DNA of 64,000 nucleotides from Pelagibacteraceae bacterium AG-390-D18 (GTDB lineage: Bacteria; Pseudomonadota; Alphaproteobacteria; Pelagibacterales; Pelagibacteraceae), in contig QCGY01000001.1 in NCBI GenBank assembly GCA_003279715.1, positions 62,001 to 126,000 on the forward strand, written 5' to 3'. Made by a program: the position numbers and the translations under genes. Within the stretch, counting starts at the first letter, position 1. Each line of letters begins with the position of its first letter. Below, piece by piece: positions 53,110 to 61,840 of this stretch. The notes under the pieces are model-generated. The model did no database searches. It was not told the origin of the DNA and was given only the letters and a program-made list of their open reading frames with translations.

Positions 53110-54105
53110 TTGAGCAGTTTAACAAAAAAAAATAGCGATACTTCCTTAAAGTTTGTTTATTCTGATAATAATTCTTTAAGTGTTATTTTTCATGATAATG
53201 AACTTTTGATTGGTGTAGTAGGTGAGTTTAACAAAAATTTAAAAGAATTAGAAAAAATTACAGAAACAAGTTTATATTCTAGGGGAAATTCAATTCTAAT
53301 TAAATCTAATCCTGAAAAAAATGAAATAGTCAAAAATGCAATAAAATTTTTAGCCAATCAATTTATTAATAATGGTAGTATTGAAAATAAAGATATACTT
53401 TCATCAGTGGATAATTTTATGATCAACGAAAAAGTTAAAAATAATAATGTTACCGATATAATCAAGACTCCAAAAAAATCAATTATCCCAAGATCAGAAA
53501 AACAAAAAGATTATGTAAGAGCCTTGAGACAAAGCGACATAATAATTTCTGCAGGTCCAGCAGGAACAGGTAAAACATTTTTAGCGGTAGCTGTAGGCCT
53601 TACAATGTTATTAGAAAAAAAAATTGAAAGAATTATCTTATCTAGACCAGCTGTTGAAGCTGGAGAAAGATTAGGATTTTTACCTGGTGATATGAAAGAA
53701 AAAGTTGATCCTTATTTAAGACCTTTATATGACTCATTGTATGATCTCTTTGATTTTGAAAAAATTCAAAGAATGATCGAAATTGGTGATATTGAAATAG
53801 CGCCACTTGCTTTTATGAGAGGAAGAACCTTAAAAAATTCATTTGCAATCTTAGATGAGTCGCAAAATGCAACAGATACACAAATTAAGATGTTTTTAAC
53901 TAGAATAGGAGAAAATTCTAAAATAGTTGTTAACGGAGATCCCACACAAATTGATTTACCAAATAAAAATATGTCTGGTTTAGTTAGATCAAAAGAATTA
54001 TTAGGTCATTTAAATGAAATATCCGTTGTTGATTTTGATCATTCGGATGTGGTTAGGCATCCACTAGTTTCTAAAATAGTTAAAGCCTATTCAAAAAATG
54101 ATTAG
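53110..54105 (+). CDS. PhoH-like ATPase
   Basis: The 331-residue protein starts at TTG 53110, three bases after miaB. Residues 1-115 include a KH-like RNA-binding domain. Then come RSEKQKDYVRALRQSDIIIS, Walker A GPAGTGKTFLAVAVGLTML, RPAVEAGERLGFLPGDMKEK and Walker B SFAILDESQNATDTQIKMFL. PhoH-like proteins are RNA-associated ATPases that partner with YbeY. It overlaps ybeY by 8 bp. Confidence 0.94.
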   Translation: MSSLTKKNSDTSLKFVYSDNNSLSVIFHDNELLIGVVGEFNKNLKELEKITETSLYSRGNSILIKSNPEKNEIVKNAIKFLANQFINNGSIENKDILSSVDNFMINEKVKNNNVTDIIKTPKKSIIPRSEKQKDYVRALRQSDIIISAGPAGTGKTFLAVAVGLTMLLEKKIERIILSRPAVEAGERLGFLPGDMKEKVDPYLRPLYDSLYDLFDFEKIQRMIEIGDIEIAPLAFMRGRTLKNSFAILDESQNATDTQIKMFLTRIGENSKIVVNGDPTQIDLPNKNMSGLVRSKELLGHLNEISVVDFDHSDVVRHPLVSKIVKAYSKND

Positions 54106-54559
54106 TGTTGAAGTTTTCTCAGAAGAGGAAGCTTGGTCAAAAAAACTTAAAAAAAAAGAACTTTTTTTTAAAGAAATTTGTAATTTTTTCCCTAGAAAAT
54201 ACCGATTTCCTAATAAGAAAATAACCCTTTCTTTACTTCTCTCTAATAATAAATGTATCAAAAAATTAAATAAGAATTTTAGAAATAAAAATAAGTCTAC
54301 AGATATTCTTTCATTTCCTTTAACAAAAAAAATATCAATAACTAAAAGTACTTATATTGGAGATATTATAATTAGTTATAATTTCATGAACAAACCCAAA
54401 TCACAAAATATTAAAAACTTTAAAGAAAAAGTAATTAAAACTTTTATTCATGGATATCTTCACTTATTAGGTTTTGACCATATTAAAGATAAAGATTATA
54501 GAAGAATGGTTAGTGAAGAAGAAAAAATATATAAATCTGTAACTTCAAAGATTAACTAG
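54098..54559 (+). CDS. ybeY: endoribonuclease YbeY
   Basis: The 153-residue zinc protein has HGYLHLLGFDH (His118, His122, His128), the metal triad, and a conserved NKSTDILSFPL. It takes part in 16S rRNA 3' maturation and ribosome quality control. Its start lies within the end of phoH. The corC/hlyC-like CBS gene that often follows is absent and lnt starts one base later. Confidence 0.95.
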   Translation: MISVEVFSEEEAWSKKLKKKELFFKEICNFFPRKYRFPNKKITLSLLLSNNKCIKKLNKNFRNKNKSTDILSFPLTKKISITKSTYIGDIIISYNFMNKPKSQNIKNFKEKVIKTFIHGYLHLLGFDHIKDKDYRRMVSEEEKIYKSVTSKIN

Positions 54560-54560
54560 G

Positions 54561-56105
54561 TTGATAAAAAAAAGATACATTGAGATAATTTTTTTAATAA
54601 TTTTAGGTGCATTCTCATCTTTAAGTTTACCTCCCTATAATTACTTAATAATAAATTTTTTTACCTTTAGTGCGTTTTTTATATTTCTGTTTAAAAAATC
54701 TAAAATTACCCAAAGTAAAAAATCCTTCTTTTTTTATGGGTGGTTATTTGGATTTGGTTATTTTTTATCAAGCTTGTATTGGATATCAATATCTTTAACA
54801 TTTGATCAAAATTTTAAATTTTTAATTCCCATAGCTCTTATTTTGGTACCTTTATTTCTGGGAATTTTTTATGGATTAGCTACTTTTTGTTTTATAATTT
54901 CAAATTCTAGGAAAGTAATAAGCTCTTTTTTAGTTTTTGCATTATTTTTTGGAGTCTTTGAATTTATTAGAGGTTCAATTTTAACTGGTTTTCCTTGGAA
55001 TTTAATAGCCTATAGTTTTGTTAATCATTTAGAAATATTGAGTATTACCTCATTAATAGGAACCTACGGATTTAATTTATTTTGTATTTCATTGTTCTCT
55101 AGTCCTGCAATATTTATTCTAAGAAAAACAAAAAAAGATATAGCTATGTGTATTGTATTTTTAATTATGCCATTTCTATTTTATTTATATGGATCATCTT
55201 ATAAGGAAAGATTTAACTCATCAGATGCTATCAACTATGAATATAAAGTAAGAGCCATAGGTTCAAATATAAGTCTAGATAGATTTTATTCAAATATTGA
55301 TCCAGTGTCTGTGATAAATGAATTGATCGATATAAGTCAGCCTATTAAAGATGATAAAACAATATTTGTTTGGCCTGAGGGAATTCTCCCCGATGTTTCT
55401 CAAGAAGAATTAATTGAATTTAAGTGGTTATTTAAGGATGTCTTCAGTAAAAATCATTTATTATTCATTGGAATCAATAGTCAAAACAAAACTAAAGAAA
55501 AAATTGATTATTTTAATTCCTTATCGATTTATGATCATAATTTAGAAATATTAAATTTTTACAACAAGATTAATCTGGTCCCATTTGGTGAATTTTTACC
55601 TTTTGAAAATATTCTAAAAAAATTTGGTTTAAGTGTAATTACAAATAATTATCAATCATTTTCTAATGGTGAAGATAGAAAAATTATAGATATAAACAGA
55701 GATGATTTTTCTTTGAAAATATTACCATTAATTTGTTATGAAATAATTTATTCTGGCAAAATATTTAAAAATCCAAGTTTTGATTTAATGGTAAATATCT
55801 CTGAAGATGGTTGGTTTGGTAGTTCGATAGGACCCAAACAACACTTTGCTCATAGTATTTTTAGGGCAGTTGAAAATGGCAAGTATTTATTACGCTCAGC
55901 AAATAATGGTCTTGCAGCTATTGTTAATCCCTTAGGTGTTATTGAACAAAAAGTTGAATATGGAGAGACAGGCTATATTGATTTTAAGAAAGCTAAAAAA
56001 ATACAACCAACATTATTTTCTAAATACGGAAATAAAATCTTTATAATATTAATTTTACTATATATTTTTATGATTTTTTCATTTAATAAAATTAAAAATG
56101 AGTAA
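54561..56105 (+). CDS. lnt: apolipoprotein N-acyltransferase
   Basis: The 514-residue protein, starting with TTG, has five or six N-terminal membrane helices and a periplasmic nitrilase domain (about 215-490). The catalytic triad is visible: Glu in [13 protein letters not shown], Lys in [16 protein letters not shown], Cys in [13 protein letters not shown]. It N-acylates lipoproteins such as the DUF3576, LptE and BON proteins predicted here. It overlaps metK by 8 bp. Confidence 0.95.
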   Translation: MIKKRYIEIIFLIILGAFSSLSLPPYNYLIINFFTFSAFFIFLFKKSKITQSKKSFFFYGWLFGFGYFLSSLYWISISLTFDQNFKFLIPIALILVPLFLGIFYGLATFCFIISNSRKVISSFLVFALFFGVFEFIRGSILTGFPWNLIAYSFVNHLEILSITSLIGTYGFNLFCISLFSSPAIFILRKTKKDIAMCIVFLIMPFLFYLYGSSYKERFNSSDAINYEYKVRAIGSNISLDRFYSNIDPVSVINELIDISQPIKDDKTIFVWPEGILPDVSQEELIEFKWLFKDVFSKNHLLFIGINSQNKTKEKIDYFNSLSIYDHNLEILNFYNKINLVPFGEFLPFENILKKFGLSVITNNYQSFSNGEDRKIIDINRDDFSLKILPLICYEIIYSGKIFKNPSFDLMVNISEDGWFGSSIGPKQHFAHSIFRAVENGKYLLRSANNGLAAIVNPLGVIEQKVEYGETGYIDFKKAKKIQPTLFSKYGNKIFIILILLYIFMIFSFNKIKNE

Positions 56106-57267
56106 TTTAAAAAATTTTCTTTTTACAAGTGAGTCTGTATCCGAAGGTCATCCAGATAAAGTTTCAGATAGAATTTCAGATATGGTTGTTGATAGCTATC
56201 TATCTGGAGATCCATTTTCAAGGGTTGCATGTGAAACACTTACAACAACAAATAAAGTAGTTCTAGCAGGCGAAGTTAGAGGCCCTGAGATAAAAAAAGA
56301 TGAATTAATTGAAAAAGTTAGAAACTGTATAAAAGATATTGGCTATGATCAGGAAGGTTTTACCTGGAAAGAAGCAACAAAAATAGAAAGCCATCTTCAT
56401 TCTCAATCTGCTGATATAGCAATAGGTGTAGACTCATCTGGAAATAAAGATGAGGGAGCCGGAGATCAAGGTATTATGTTTGGATATGCTTGTAATGAGA
56501 CTGATGTTTTAATGCCAGCACCTATTCATTACTCTCATAAAATTTTAAGATTAATGGCAGAAGATAGAAAGTCAGGAAAGTTAAACAATATAGAACCAGA
56601 CAGTAAGAGCCAAGTTACTTTTGAATATGTAGATGGAAAACCTACGAAAGTAAAATCTGTAGTAATATCCTCTCAGCACTCTGCAGATATTAACCAAGTA
56701 CAAGTTAGGGATTTATTAAGACCCTACATATTAAAATCTATTCCATCAAATTTTCTTGAAGATTTTAATGAAGATGAGTTTTACGTTAATCCAACAGGTA
56801 ATTTTGTTATTGGTGGTCCAGATGGAGATTGCGGGTTAACAGGAAGAAAAATTATAGTAGATACATATGGTGGTGCCGCACCTCATGGTGGCGGAGCTTT
56901 TTCAGGAAAAGATCCTACGAAAGTAGATAGATCAGCAGCTTATGTTGCAAGATACATCGCTAAGAATATTGTTGCTTCAAAAATTGCAGATAAGTGTTTA
57001 ATTCAATTAGCTTATGCAATAGGTGTTTCTAAACCACTTTCAATTTATGTTGATTTATTTGACAACGATTTAGAAAAAAATAAATTTGTTGTAGATAAGA
57101 TAAATGAAAATTTTGATCTAAGCCCTCGAGGTATTAGAGAGATGCTCAATTTAAATAAGCCAATATACGAGAAAACAGCTGCCTATGGGCATTTTGGAAG
57201 AACATCAGATGATAATGGTTCATTTTCTTGGGAAAAAACTGATAAAACTGGCCATTTTTCTAAATAG
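56098..57267 (+). CDS. metK: S-adenosylmethionine synthetase
   Basis: The 389-residue enzyme has [56 protein letters not shown] and [19 protein letters not shown] (ATP and Met binding). It makes SAM from Met and ATP. It starts inside the end of lnt, leaving no room for a SAM riboswitch directly upstream. trmB and rimP, which usually lie between metK and nusA, are absent. Confidence 0.98.
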   Translation: MSNLKNFLFTSESVSEGHPDKVSDRISDMVVDSYLSGDPFSRVACETLTTTNKVVLAGEVRGPEIKKDELIEKVRNCIKDIGYDQEGFTWKEATKIESHLHSQSADIAIGVDSSGNKDEGAGDQGIMFGYACNETDVLMPAPIHYSHKILRLMAEDRKSGKLNNIEPDSKSQVTFEYVDGKPTKVKSVVISSQHSADINQVQVRDLLRPYILKSIPSNFLEDFNEDEFYVNPTGNFVIGGPDGDCGLTGRKIIVDTYGGAAPHGGGAFSGKDPTKVDRSAAYVARYIAKNIVASKIADKCLIQLAYAIGVSKPLSIYVDLFDNDLEKNKFVVDKINENFDLSPRGIREMLNLNKPIYEKTAAYGHFGRTSDDNGSFSWEKTDKTGHFSK

Positions 57268-57273
57268 TTTCTG

Positions 57274-57301
57274 TTGAATTAAAAAAAAACTTTACTATAT
57301 T
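57274..57301 (+). promoter_or_regulatory. candidate sigma70 promoter of nusA operon
   Basis: TTGAAT (57274-57279), a 16-bp spacer and TATATT (57296-57301) lie 7 bp after the metK stop. A start near 57308 would give a leader of about 58 nt containing the hairpin at 57326-57350 and a GGAG site before the nusA ATG. Confidence 0.5.
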
Positions 57302-57325
57302 GCCCTTACATTATTGAATTTACAG

Positions 57326-57350
57326 AATGGGCATTAGCCCATTTTTTTTT
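57326..57350 (+). terminator. intrinsic-terminator-like hairpin in the nusA leader (possible attenuator)
   Basis: The arms AATGGGC (57326-57332) and GCCCATT (57337-57343) pair around ATTA and are followed by seven more T. The structure lies between metK and nusA, 16 bp before the nusA start, right before GGAG. It may end metK transcription, or act as an attenuator for transcripts from the promoter just upstream. Confidence 0.85.
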
Positions 57351-57365
57351 GGAGCAAACAAAAAC

Positions 57366-58919
57366 ATGTTAAATAAAAGAGCAGATAAATTAGAATTATT
57401 AAGAATAGCTGAAGCCGTAGCTTTAGAAAAATCTATCGATAAAGAACTAATCATTAGTTCGATGGAAACTGGAATTGCAAAAGCAGCAAAGTCTAAATTT
57501 GGTCAGGAAAATGAAATAAAAGTTTCAATTAATAGAGATAATGGTGACATTGAAATTTTTAGAAAATTGATTGTTGCTGAAAATCCAGAAAACTCTAATA
57601 CAGAAATTAAACTTGAAGACGCAATTAATCTAAATGAAATTAATAAAGACAAAGCAGTTGGAGATGAGGTGTTACAACCGTTACCATCTTTTGACTTTGG
57701 AAGAATTGCAGCTCAAACGGCAAAACAAGTAATCAGTTTTAATGTAAGAGAAGCTGAAAGAGAAAGACAATACACTGACTTTATTGATAAAAAAGATACA
57801 ATTTTAAGTGGTATTGTTAAAAGACTAGAATTTGGAAATGTAATTGCTGATCTTGGACGTACAGAAGCAATTATCCAAAAAAATGAAATGATACCAAGAG
57901 AAAATATTAAAGCTGGAGATAGAATTAAAGCTTATTGCTATGATGTAAGAAGAGAGCCGAGAGGACAACAAATTTTCTTATCAAGAGCTCATCCAAAGTT
58001 TATGGAAAAGCTTTTTGTTCAAGAAGTTCCGGAAATTTATGATGGATTAATTGAAATAAAATCTTCTTCAAGAGACCCTGGCAGTAGAGCAAAAATTTGT
58101 GTTAAAGCAGTAGATACATCTCTTGATCCAGTTGGAGCTTGTGTGGGTATGAGAGGATCTAGAGTTCAAGCTGTTGTAAACGAATTACAAGGTGAAAAAA
58201 TTGATATTGTAAATTGGTCTGAAGATCCAGCAATCTTGGTTTCAAATGCTTTATCACCAGCAGAAGTTCAAAGAGTAAATGTAGATTCAGAAAGAAAAAA
58301 ATTAGATGTAATTTTAACTGAAGAAAATTTAAGTAAAGCGATTGGAAGAAGAGGTCAAAACGTAAGACTTGCAACTAAGTTATTAAATTATGAAATTAAT
58401 ATAATGACTGACGCAGAAGACTCGGAAAGAAGACAATCTGAATTTAAAGAAAAAACAGAAAACTTTGTTAAAAACTTAGAGCTAGATGAAACGTTGGGTC
58501 AATTACTTGTTGCTGAAGGTTTTTCATCAATAGATGATATTAAAGATACTGCTGCAGAAAGTTTAATGAAAATTGAAGGCATTGAAGAAGATACCGCAAA
58601 AGCGTTAATAGAAAGAGCAAAAGAATTTCATCAAAAGGATCAAGAAGATATTTCAGAAAGAATAAAAGAACTAGGTCTTCAAGATGCTTTGATAAACTTA
58701 AAAGGACTAACGCCTGGAATGTTAATGACTTTAGGTGATCAAAAAATTCTAACTTTAGAAGATTTTGCTGATTTAGCATCAGATGAGCTAACAGGGGGAT
58801 TCGATATTGTTAAGGGTGAAAGAGTAAAAATCCAAGGTTATCTTGAAGATTTTGCTTTATCAAAAGAAGAAGCGGATGAACTAATTATGTCTGCGAGAAA
58901 TATTGTCTACAAAGATTGA
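57366..58919 (+). CDS. nusA: transcription elongation factor NusA
   Basis: I chose the ATG at 57366, preceded by GGAG (57351-57354); an upstream frame from 57327 crosses the hairpin and is not family-like. The 517-residue protein has the N-terminal RNAP-binding domain, S1 (ILSGIVKRLEFGNVIADLG), two KH domains (GACVGMRGSRVQAVVNEL; AIGRRGQNVRLATKL) and C-terminal helix-hairpin-helix repeats. It modulates pausing, termination and antitermination. It starts the nusA-infB-rbfA-rpsO-pnp unit. Confidence 0.97.
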   Translation: MLNKRADKLELLRIAEAVALEKSIDKELIISSMETGIAKAAKSKFGQENEIKVSINRDNGDIEIFRKLIVAENPENSNTEIKLEDAINLNEINKDKAVGDEVLQPLPSFDFGRIAAQTAKQVISFNVREAERERQYTDFIDKKDTILSGIVKRLEFGNVIADLGRTEAIIQKNEMIPRENIKAGDRIKAYCYDVRREPRGQQIFLSRAHPKFMEKLFVQEVPEIYDGLIEIKSSSRDPGSRAKICVKAVDTSLDPVGACVGMRGSRVQAVVNELQGEKIDIVNWSEDPAILVSNALSPAEVQRVNVDSERKKLDVILTEENLSKAIGRRGQNVRLATKLLNYEINIMTDAEDSERRQSEFKEKTENFVKNLELDETLGQLLVAEGFSSIDDIKDTAAESLMKIEGIEEDTAKALIERAKEFHQKDQEDISERIKELGLQDALINLKGLTPGMLMTLGDQKILTLEDFADLASDELTGGFDIVKGERVKIQGYLEDFALSKEEADELIMSARNIVYKD

Positions 58920-58929
58920 GTGATGAGCT

Positions 58930-61149
58930 ATGGAAAAGAAAACAAAATTAACTATATCTGGCACTGCCAAAAAATCGTTCAAAAACATTGAGCTTGCAAA
59001 AACTCAAGGAAAAAATTCTGTAGTTATAGAAAAACAACCAGGCAAATTTCCAAGTAGAAGTGGATCGTTCAAACCTGGAGGCTTTAAGTCGAAAACAACC
59101 TCAACATTTAATAGAGGAGCTCCTATAAAACCATCATTTGCACCTAAATCACCCCTAATAACAAATGACTTTGAGCGAAGAAAGTTGGCGGAGCAAAGAG
59201 CTACAAAAAGACTTAAAGGGGACAATGATAATAAAGATAAGAAAACATTAAAAGCAGGAACAAAAAAGAGAGAATTAAAATTAACAGTTTCAAGAGCCCT
59301 AAGCGATGAAATTGAGGCAAGAGCGAGAAGTGAAGCATCAGTTAAGAGAGCAAGACAAAAAGAAAATAAAAATTTAACTAAAGAAGAAGTTCAAGAAAAT
59401 TTAAAACCTGTTAAACGTGATGTAAATATTCCAGAAGCTATTACGGTTAGAGAGCTTGCTAATAGAATGGCCGAACAATCAAGTAACGTTATTAAGTTTT
59501 TATTTGGAATGGGCGTTACAGTAACTATCAATCAAACATTAGCCGCTGATACTGCTGAGTACTTAGTAAAAGAATTTGGACACAACCCAGTAAGAGAAGA
59601 AAAAGCTGAAGAAATAATTCAGAAGATTAAAGCTACAAGGGTAGAAAATTTAAAAAATAGACCACCAATTATAACTGTTATGGGTCACGTTGATCATGGT
59701 AAGACTTCAGTCTTAGATGTTTTAAGAAGTGCAAATGTTGTATCTGGTGAATTTGGTGGAATTACTCAACACATTGGAGCTTATCAAATAGAAAGCCAAT
59801 CTAATAAACTAACTTTTATTGATACACCAGGTCACGCAGCATTTACTGAAATGAGAGCAAGAGGATCAAAATTAACTGATGTGGTTGTTCTAGTTGTTGC
59901 GGCAGATGATGGTGTTAAACCACAAACGGTAGAGTCCATTAAACATGCTAAAGCTGCAAATGTTCCAATAGTTGTAGCAATTAACAAGTGTGATTTACCA
60001 GACGCAGATCCACAAAAAATAAAAAACCAGTTATTAGAACATGAACTAATTGCAGAAGATTTATCTGGGGACACTTTAATGGTTGAAATCTCAGCAACTA
60101 CTAAAAAGAATTTAGAAAAACTAGTTGAAGCAATTGTTTTACAAGCTGAAATACTAGATTTAAAAACTGATTTTGAGTCAAAGGCTACAGGAATTGTTTT
60201 AGAATCTAAAATTGATGTTGGAAGAGGGCCTGTCGCAACAATTATAGTAACTACTGGAACTTTAAAAAAAGGCGATTTTTTTGTAAGTGGTTTGAAATGG
60301 GGAAAGGTTAGAGCAATAATTGATGATAAAGGAAAAAATATCAATGAAGCACCTCCGTCAGCACCGGTCGAGATTTTAGGAATTAACGGTGCAGCAAAAT
60401 CAGGAGATGATTTTATTGTTGTTGATAATGAAAAAGAGGCAAAAAACTTAAGTGAGAATAGAGCGCAAGAAAGTAAAGAAGCTAAAAATCCACTAACATT
60501 TGCCACTCAAGACTCTGCTTTTTCAGATAGTTCGGCAGAAGAATTAAATTTAATAATTAAATCAGATGTTCATGGATCATCAGAAGCAATTAAAAATGCA
60601 ATAAGTCAAATTAAACATGATGAAGTTAAACCTAAAATAATTTTAGCAGACATTGGTATGGTAACAGAAACTGATGTTACATTAGCAAAAGCTTCAAATG
60701 CTGTTCTAATAGCATTCAATGTTAAGCCAAGTAAGGAAGCAAAAAAATTAGCTGAAAATGAAAAAATAAAAATTTCTTCTTATAATATTATTTATGAGGT
60801 TTTAGATTACATTAAACAAAAGATGTCAGGATTATTATCTCCTGATATTCAAGAAACTGTTACAGGTACAGCTCAAATTTTAGAAATATTTAAAGTTTCA
60901 GGTGCTGGAAAAGTAGCAGGATCAAAAGTGATGGAAGGAGAAATTACCACTGCTTCAGATGTAAGGATAATAAGAGATGGAGCAATCATTTATACTGGTA
61001 AAGTTGGAACTCTTTTCAGAGAAAAAAATCAGGTTAAACAGGTTAGCAACGGCCAAGAATGTGGAATTACAGTGAAAGATTATATGGATTTCCAAAAAAA
61101 CGACACAATAGAAGCGTATAGTGTAACATCAACTGATAGAATGATTTAA
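58930..61149 (+). CDS. infB: translation initiation factor IF-2
   Basis: The 739-residue GTPase has a basic N-terminal extension (about 1-165, Lys/Arg-rich, beginning KLTISGTAKKSFKNIELAK) and an IF2-N domain (ITVRELANRMAEQSSNVIKFL). The G domain has TVMGHVDHGKTSVLDVL (G1), IDTPGHAAF (G3) and NKCD (G4). The C2 domain binds fMet-tRNA. The ylxR gene often found between nusA and infB is absent. A 224-codon open frame on the opposite strand at 59832-60506 is a shadow. Confidence 0.98.
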   Translation: MEKKTKLTISGTAKKSFKNIELAKTQGKNSVVIEKQPGKFPSRSGSFKPGGFKSKTTSTFNRGAPIKPSFAPKSPLITNDFERRKLAEQRATKRLKGDNDNKDKKTLKAGTKKRELKLTVSRALSDEIEARARSEASVKRARQKENKNLTKEEVQENLKPVKRDVNIPEAITVRELANRMAEQSSNVIKFLFGMGVTVTINQTLAADTAEYLVKEFGHNPVREEKAEEIIQKIKATRVENLKNRPPIITVMGHVDHGKTSVLDVLRSANVVSGEFGGITQHIGAYQIESQSNKLTFIDTPGHAAFTEMRARGSKLTDVVVLVVAADDGVKPQTVESIKHAKAANVPIVVAINKCDLPDADPQKIKNQLLEHELIAEDLSGDTLMVEISATTKKNLEKLVEAIVLQAEILDLKTDFESKATGIVLESKIDVGRGPVATIIVTTGTLKKGDFFVSGLKWGKVRAIIDDKGKNINEAPPSAPVEILGINGAAKSGDDFIVVDNEKEAKNLSENRAQESKEAKNPLTFATQDSAFSDSSAEELNLIIKSDVHGSSEAIKNAISQIKHDEVKPKIILADIGMVTETDVTLAKASNAVLIAFNVKPSKEAKKLAENEKIKISSYNIIYEVLDYIKQKMSGLLSPDIQETVTGTAQILEIFKVSGAGKVAGSKVMEGEITTASDVRIIRDGAIIYTGKVGTLFREKNQVKQVSNGQECGITVKDYMDFQKNDTIEAYSVTSTDRMI

Positions 61150-61517
61150 TGACTGATAGAATTGGAAAACCGATATCACAAAGACAGCTAAGAGTTGGAG
61201 AAATGATTAAGCAGTCTTTAAGCATGATTTTTATAAAAAATGAGGCTAAGGTCCCGAATTTAGAAACTAATACTATAACGGTTACTGAGGTGAGAATGAG
61301 TCAAGATTTGAAAATAGCTAAAGCATATGTGCTCCCACTTGGGGGAAAAAATGCTGAGGAAGTTATTGCTGTGCTAAAAAAATACTCATTTTTAATCAGA
61401 AAAATATTATCACAAAAAGTGGTTATGAAATTTTTACCAAAATTACTCTTTAGAAAAGATGAATCTTTTGAATATGCGGAAAAAATAGAAAACTTAATAA
61501 AACAAACAAATAAATAG
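61149..61517 (+). CDS. rbfA: ribosome-binding factor A
   Basis: The 122-residue KH-like protein has RQLRVGEMIKQSLSMIF at the start, ITVTEVRMSQDLKIAKAYVLP in the middle and LPKLLFRKDESFEYAEKIENL near the end. It aids 30S maturation under cold stress. It shares one base with infB. truB, normally after rbfA, is absent. Confidence 0.93.
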   Translation: MTDRIGKPISQRQLRVGEMIKQSLSMIFIKNEAKVPNLETNTITVTEVRMSQDLKIAKAYVLPLGGKNAEEVIAVLKKYSFLIRKILSQKVVMKFLPKLLFRKDESFEYAEKIENLIKQTNK

Positions 61518-61529
61518 GAAAAAAGAGGC

Positions 61530-61778
61530 ATGAATAAAAAGGCACAAGAATTAGCAATGCACGAAAAAGATACTGGATCTTCAGAGGTTCAGATTGCTTT
61601 GTTAACAGAGAAAATTGAAACTCTCTCTACACATATTAAACAATTCAAAAAAGATAAACATTCATCTGTTGGATTGTTGAGAGCGGTAAATAGAAGAAAG
61701 AAATTGTTAGAATACCTAAAAAATACAAAAATGGATTCTTACAAAAATGTACTGTCGAAATTGGGATTAAGAAAATAA
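61530..61778 (+). CDS. rpsO: ribosomal protein S15
   Basis: The 82-residue protein has [39 protein letters not shown] and [19 protein letters not shown], all S15 helices, and ends GLRK. It is a few residues shorter at the N-terminus than E. coli S15. The start has GAGG three bases before it. S15 is known to repress its own translation in E. coli; the leader here is only 12 bp. Confidence 0.96.
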   Translation: MNKKAQELAMHEKDTGSSEVQIALLTEKIETLSTHIKQFKKDKHSSVGLLRAVNRRKKLLEYLKNTKMDSYKNVLSKLGLRK

Positions 61779-61801
61779 AAATTAAGATAGAACGGAATGG
61801 A

Positions 61802-61828
61802 ACGAAACGAACGAAACGAACGAAACGA
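61802..61828 (+). repeat. three tandem copies of a 9-bp repeat in the pnp leader
   Basis: ACGAAACGA is repeated exactly three times at 61802-61828, inside a nearly T-free stretch (about 61789-61833) between rpsO and the pnp ATG. The pattern is conspicuous against the AT-rich background. In the message it would be an unstructured A/C/G leader with three CGAAACG units. Its length of 9 does not affect any frame. Confidence 0.9.
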
Positions 61829-61840
61829 AATGGAAATGAA

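Noticed and set aside
56000-56100. SAM riboswitch ahead of metK
   Set aside because: metK starts inside lnt, so there is no leader, and no SAM-II or SAM-V-like fold was recognised.
57327-57365. N-terminal extension of NusA
   Set aside because: It would translate the terminator-like hairpin, and GGAG stands just before the internal ATG at 57366.
59832-60506. A 224-codon open frame antisense to infB
   Set aside because: It mirrors the conserved G domain of IF-2 codon for codon, has no recognisable motif or ribosome site, and is a composition-driven shadow.
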